A model generated the notes under the pieces. That model saw only the letters and a list, made by a program, of their open reading frames with translations, had not been told where the DNA came from and did no database searches. DNA of 42,900 nt from an uncultured Lachnospiraceae bacterium (GTDB lineage: Bacteria; Bacillota; Clostridia; Lachnospirales; Lachnospiraceae), in NCBI GenBank assembly GCA_902786515.1, contig CADADA010000027.1:1-42900 (forward strand), written 5' to 3'. A program made the position numbers and the translations under genes. This document shows positions 42,281 to 42,900 of the stretch, piece by piece; within the stretch, counting starts at the first letter, position 1, and every line of letters begins with the position of its first letter.

Positions 42281-42639
42281 TTATCCGTCTGTGCTCCCTG
42301 CCAGAGATATTTAGCACCATCCAGCATGGAAACAATCGCCTGCAACATATCCATACAGTCATTTCGCATATCTTCCAAACCATCAGCGGTAAGTGTTACA
42401 TCCTGCTGTTCCAGTTGTTTTACCAGTTCAGAAATATTTGTCTGCATATTCTGCAATTCCTCTACAAGCTTGTAAATGACCTCTCTCTTGCCTACAACAC
42501 ATATTCTGTTATAAATACAGGAGCGGACAAAATAATCTTTTTTCTGCATACCGCTTGCAAGTATCCTTGCTTCAATCATCTCCCGTTCTCTGTCTGATAC
42601 ACGAAAGCTGATTGTTGGGTGTTTGTGTACTCCGCTCAT
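42250..42639 (-). CDS. RHH protein paired with integrase, element 3
   Basis: 129 residues: HPTISFRVSDREREMIEARI, SGMQKKDYFVRSCIYNRI, then an acidic helical tail. Homologue of 33669-34067. The ATG overlaps the integrase stop. The stop codon lies inside the terminator of the antisense RNA candidate. Confidence 0.8.
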   Translation of the reverse strand: MSGVHKHPTISFRVSDREREMIEARILASGMQKKDYFVRSCIYNRICVVGKREVIYKLVEELQNMQTNISELVKQLEQQDVTLTADGLEDMRNDCMDMLQAIVSMLDGAKYLWQGAQTDKEKSPDSGNC

Positions 42640-42900
42640 AGCTCGTCCTCCTCATTCTCCAGTTCTAATCTGTCTGCCAGTTCTGCCTGCTTATTCGGAT
42701 ATAAATGTGAATAAGTATTTAATGTTGTTTCTATCTTTTCATGTCCAAGCCGCTCTGCTATGGCTAATGGCTGAAATCCAAGCTCCACCAGCAGTGATGC
42801 GTGGCTGTGTCGCAAATCATGAATACGAATTCTCTTAACGCCAGTTTCTCTTATGCCACGCACAATCTCATGCTCCATATAGGATTTTGTAAATCGAAAC
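42636..42900 (-). CDS. int: tyrosine integrase, element 3 (N-terminal part outside window)
   Basis: The last 87 codons only. RIHDLRHSHASLL gives HxxR, and LGHEKIETTLNTYSHLYP gives His and Tyr. The frame continues past the window edge (RFTKSYMEHE matches TKSYLHKE of the element 2 integrase). Confidence 0.93.
   Translation of the reverse strand, partial: FRFTKSYMEHEIVRGIRETGVKRIRIHDLRHSHASLLVELGFQPLAIAERLGHEKIETTLNTYSHLYPNKQAELADRLELENEEDEL

Larger units (their letters stand above)
38545..42900. mobile_element. integrative mobilizable element 3 (runs past window edge)
   Basis: DUF6061, MobV relaxase, hairpin-rich oriT, small protein, RepA-like ATPase, RHH protein, integrase. Same order as element 2. 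The left end may lie anywhere between 36062 and 38545, so the HD pair could be its cargo. Confidence 0.6.

Overview
This is low-GC Firmicutes DNA. Gene content (relaxases of Pre/Mob type, TnpV, DUF6061, Tn916-type integrases paired with ribbon-helix-helix proteins, Clostridia-type small proteins) points to a gut Lachnospiraceae or close Clostridia relative. No rRNA, tRNA, CRISPR array or core metabolic gene is visible. The window is accessory DNA: a defence island followed by three stacked mobilizable elements, nearly all read on the minus strand.

Region A (1-14250), described from its right end in transcription order: a small Cro/C1 regulator with its own promoter; hsdM; an hsdS half-gene; a TRD2 cassette lying backwards on the plus strand; a tyrosine recombinase; a complete hsdS; a small membrane protein; an FRG-domain protein; hsdR; a Kiwa pair (kwaA, kwaB); an AlbA/HATPase regulator; and a partial IS21-like istA. 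Four exact copies of a 14-bp sequence, alternating in orientation, delimit two exchangeable hsdS TRD2 cassettes. In the orientation shown, the hsdS next to hsdM is cut to a half-protein, and a single inversion restores it to about 397 residues. This is a shuffling, phase-variable type I restriction system sharing a gene run with FRG and Kiwa modules.

Region B (about 14310-21640) is mobilizable element 1: MOB_P relaxase, MobC, probable oriT, a GCTATCA repeat field resembling parC, parR, parM, an RHH protein, integrase and excisionase. A long transcribed leader that looks structured precedes xis, and a divergent XRE regulator lies on the plus strand.

Region C (about 21750-30300) holds a SEC-C protein, a broken AlbA/HATPase gene and a compact operon: regulator, type IIG-like restriction-methylation enzyme, second Eco57I-type methylase, DUF262 protein and HEPN RNase. 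The last two are coupled by an ATGA overlap. It may be cargo of element 2.

Region D (30421-36065) is element 2 and Region E (38545 to beyond the window) is element 3. They share one plan: MobV relaxase, oriT hairpins, a small accessory gene, an intergenic hairpin, a RepA-like AAA ATPase, an RHH protein and an integrase. In both, the leader of the RepA-like gene carries an antisense RNA candidate. Its two-hairpin shape and mutually exclusive long-range helices are kept although the sequence differs, which suggests plasmid-style copy control inside an integrated element. Between them (36210-38416) sits a two-gene HD-phosphohydrolase plus small wHTH-like unit, a plausible defence module.

All family names are from recognition of motifs by eye; no database search was run.
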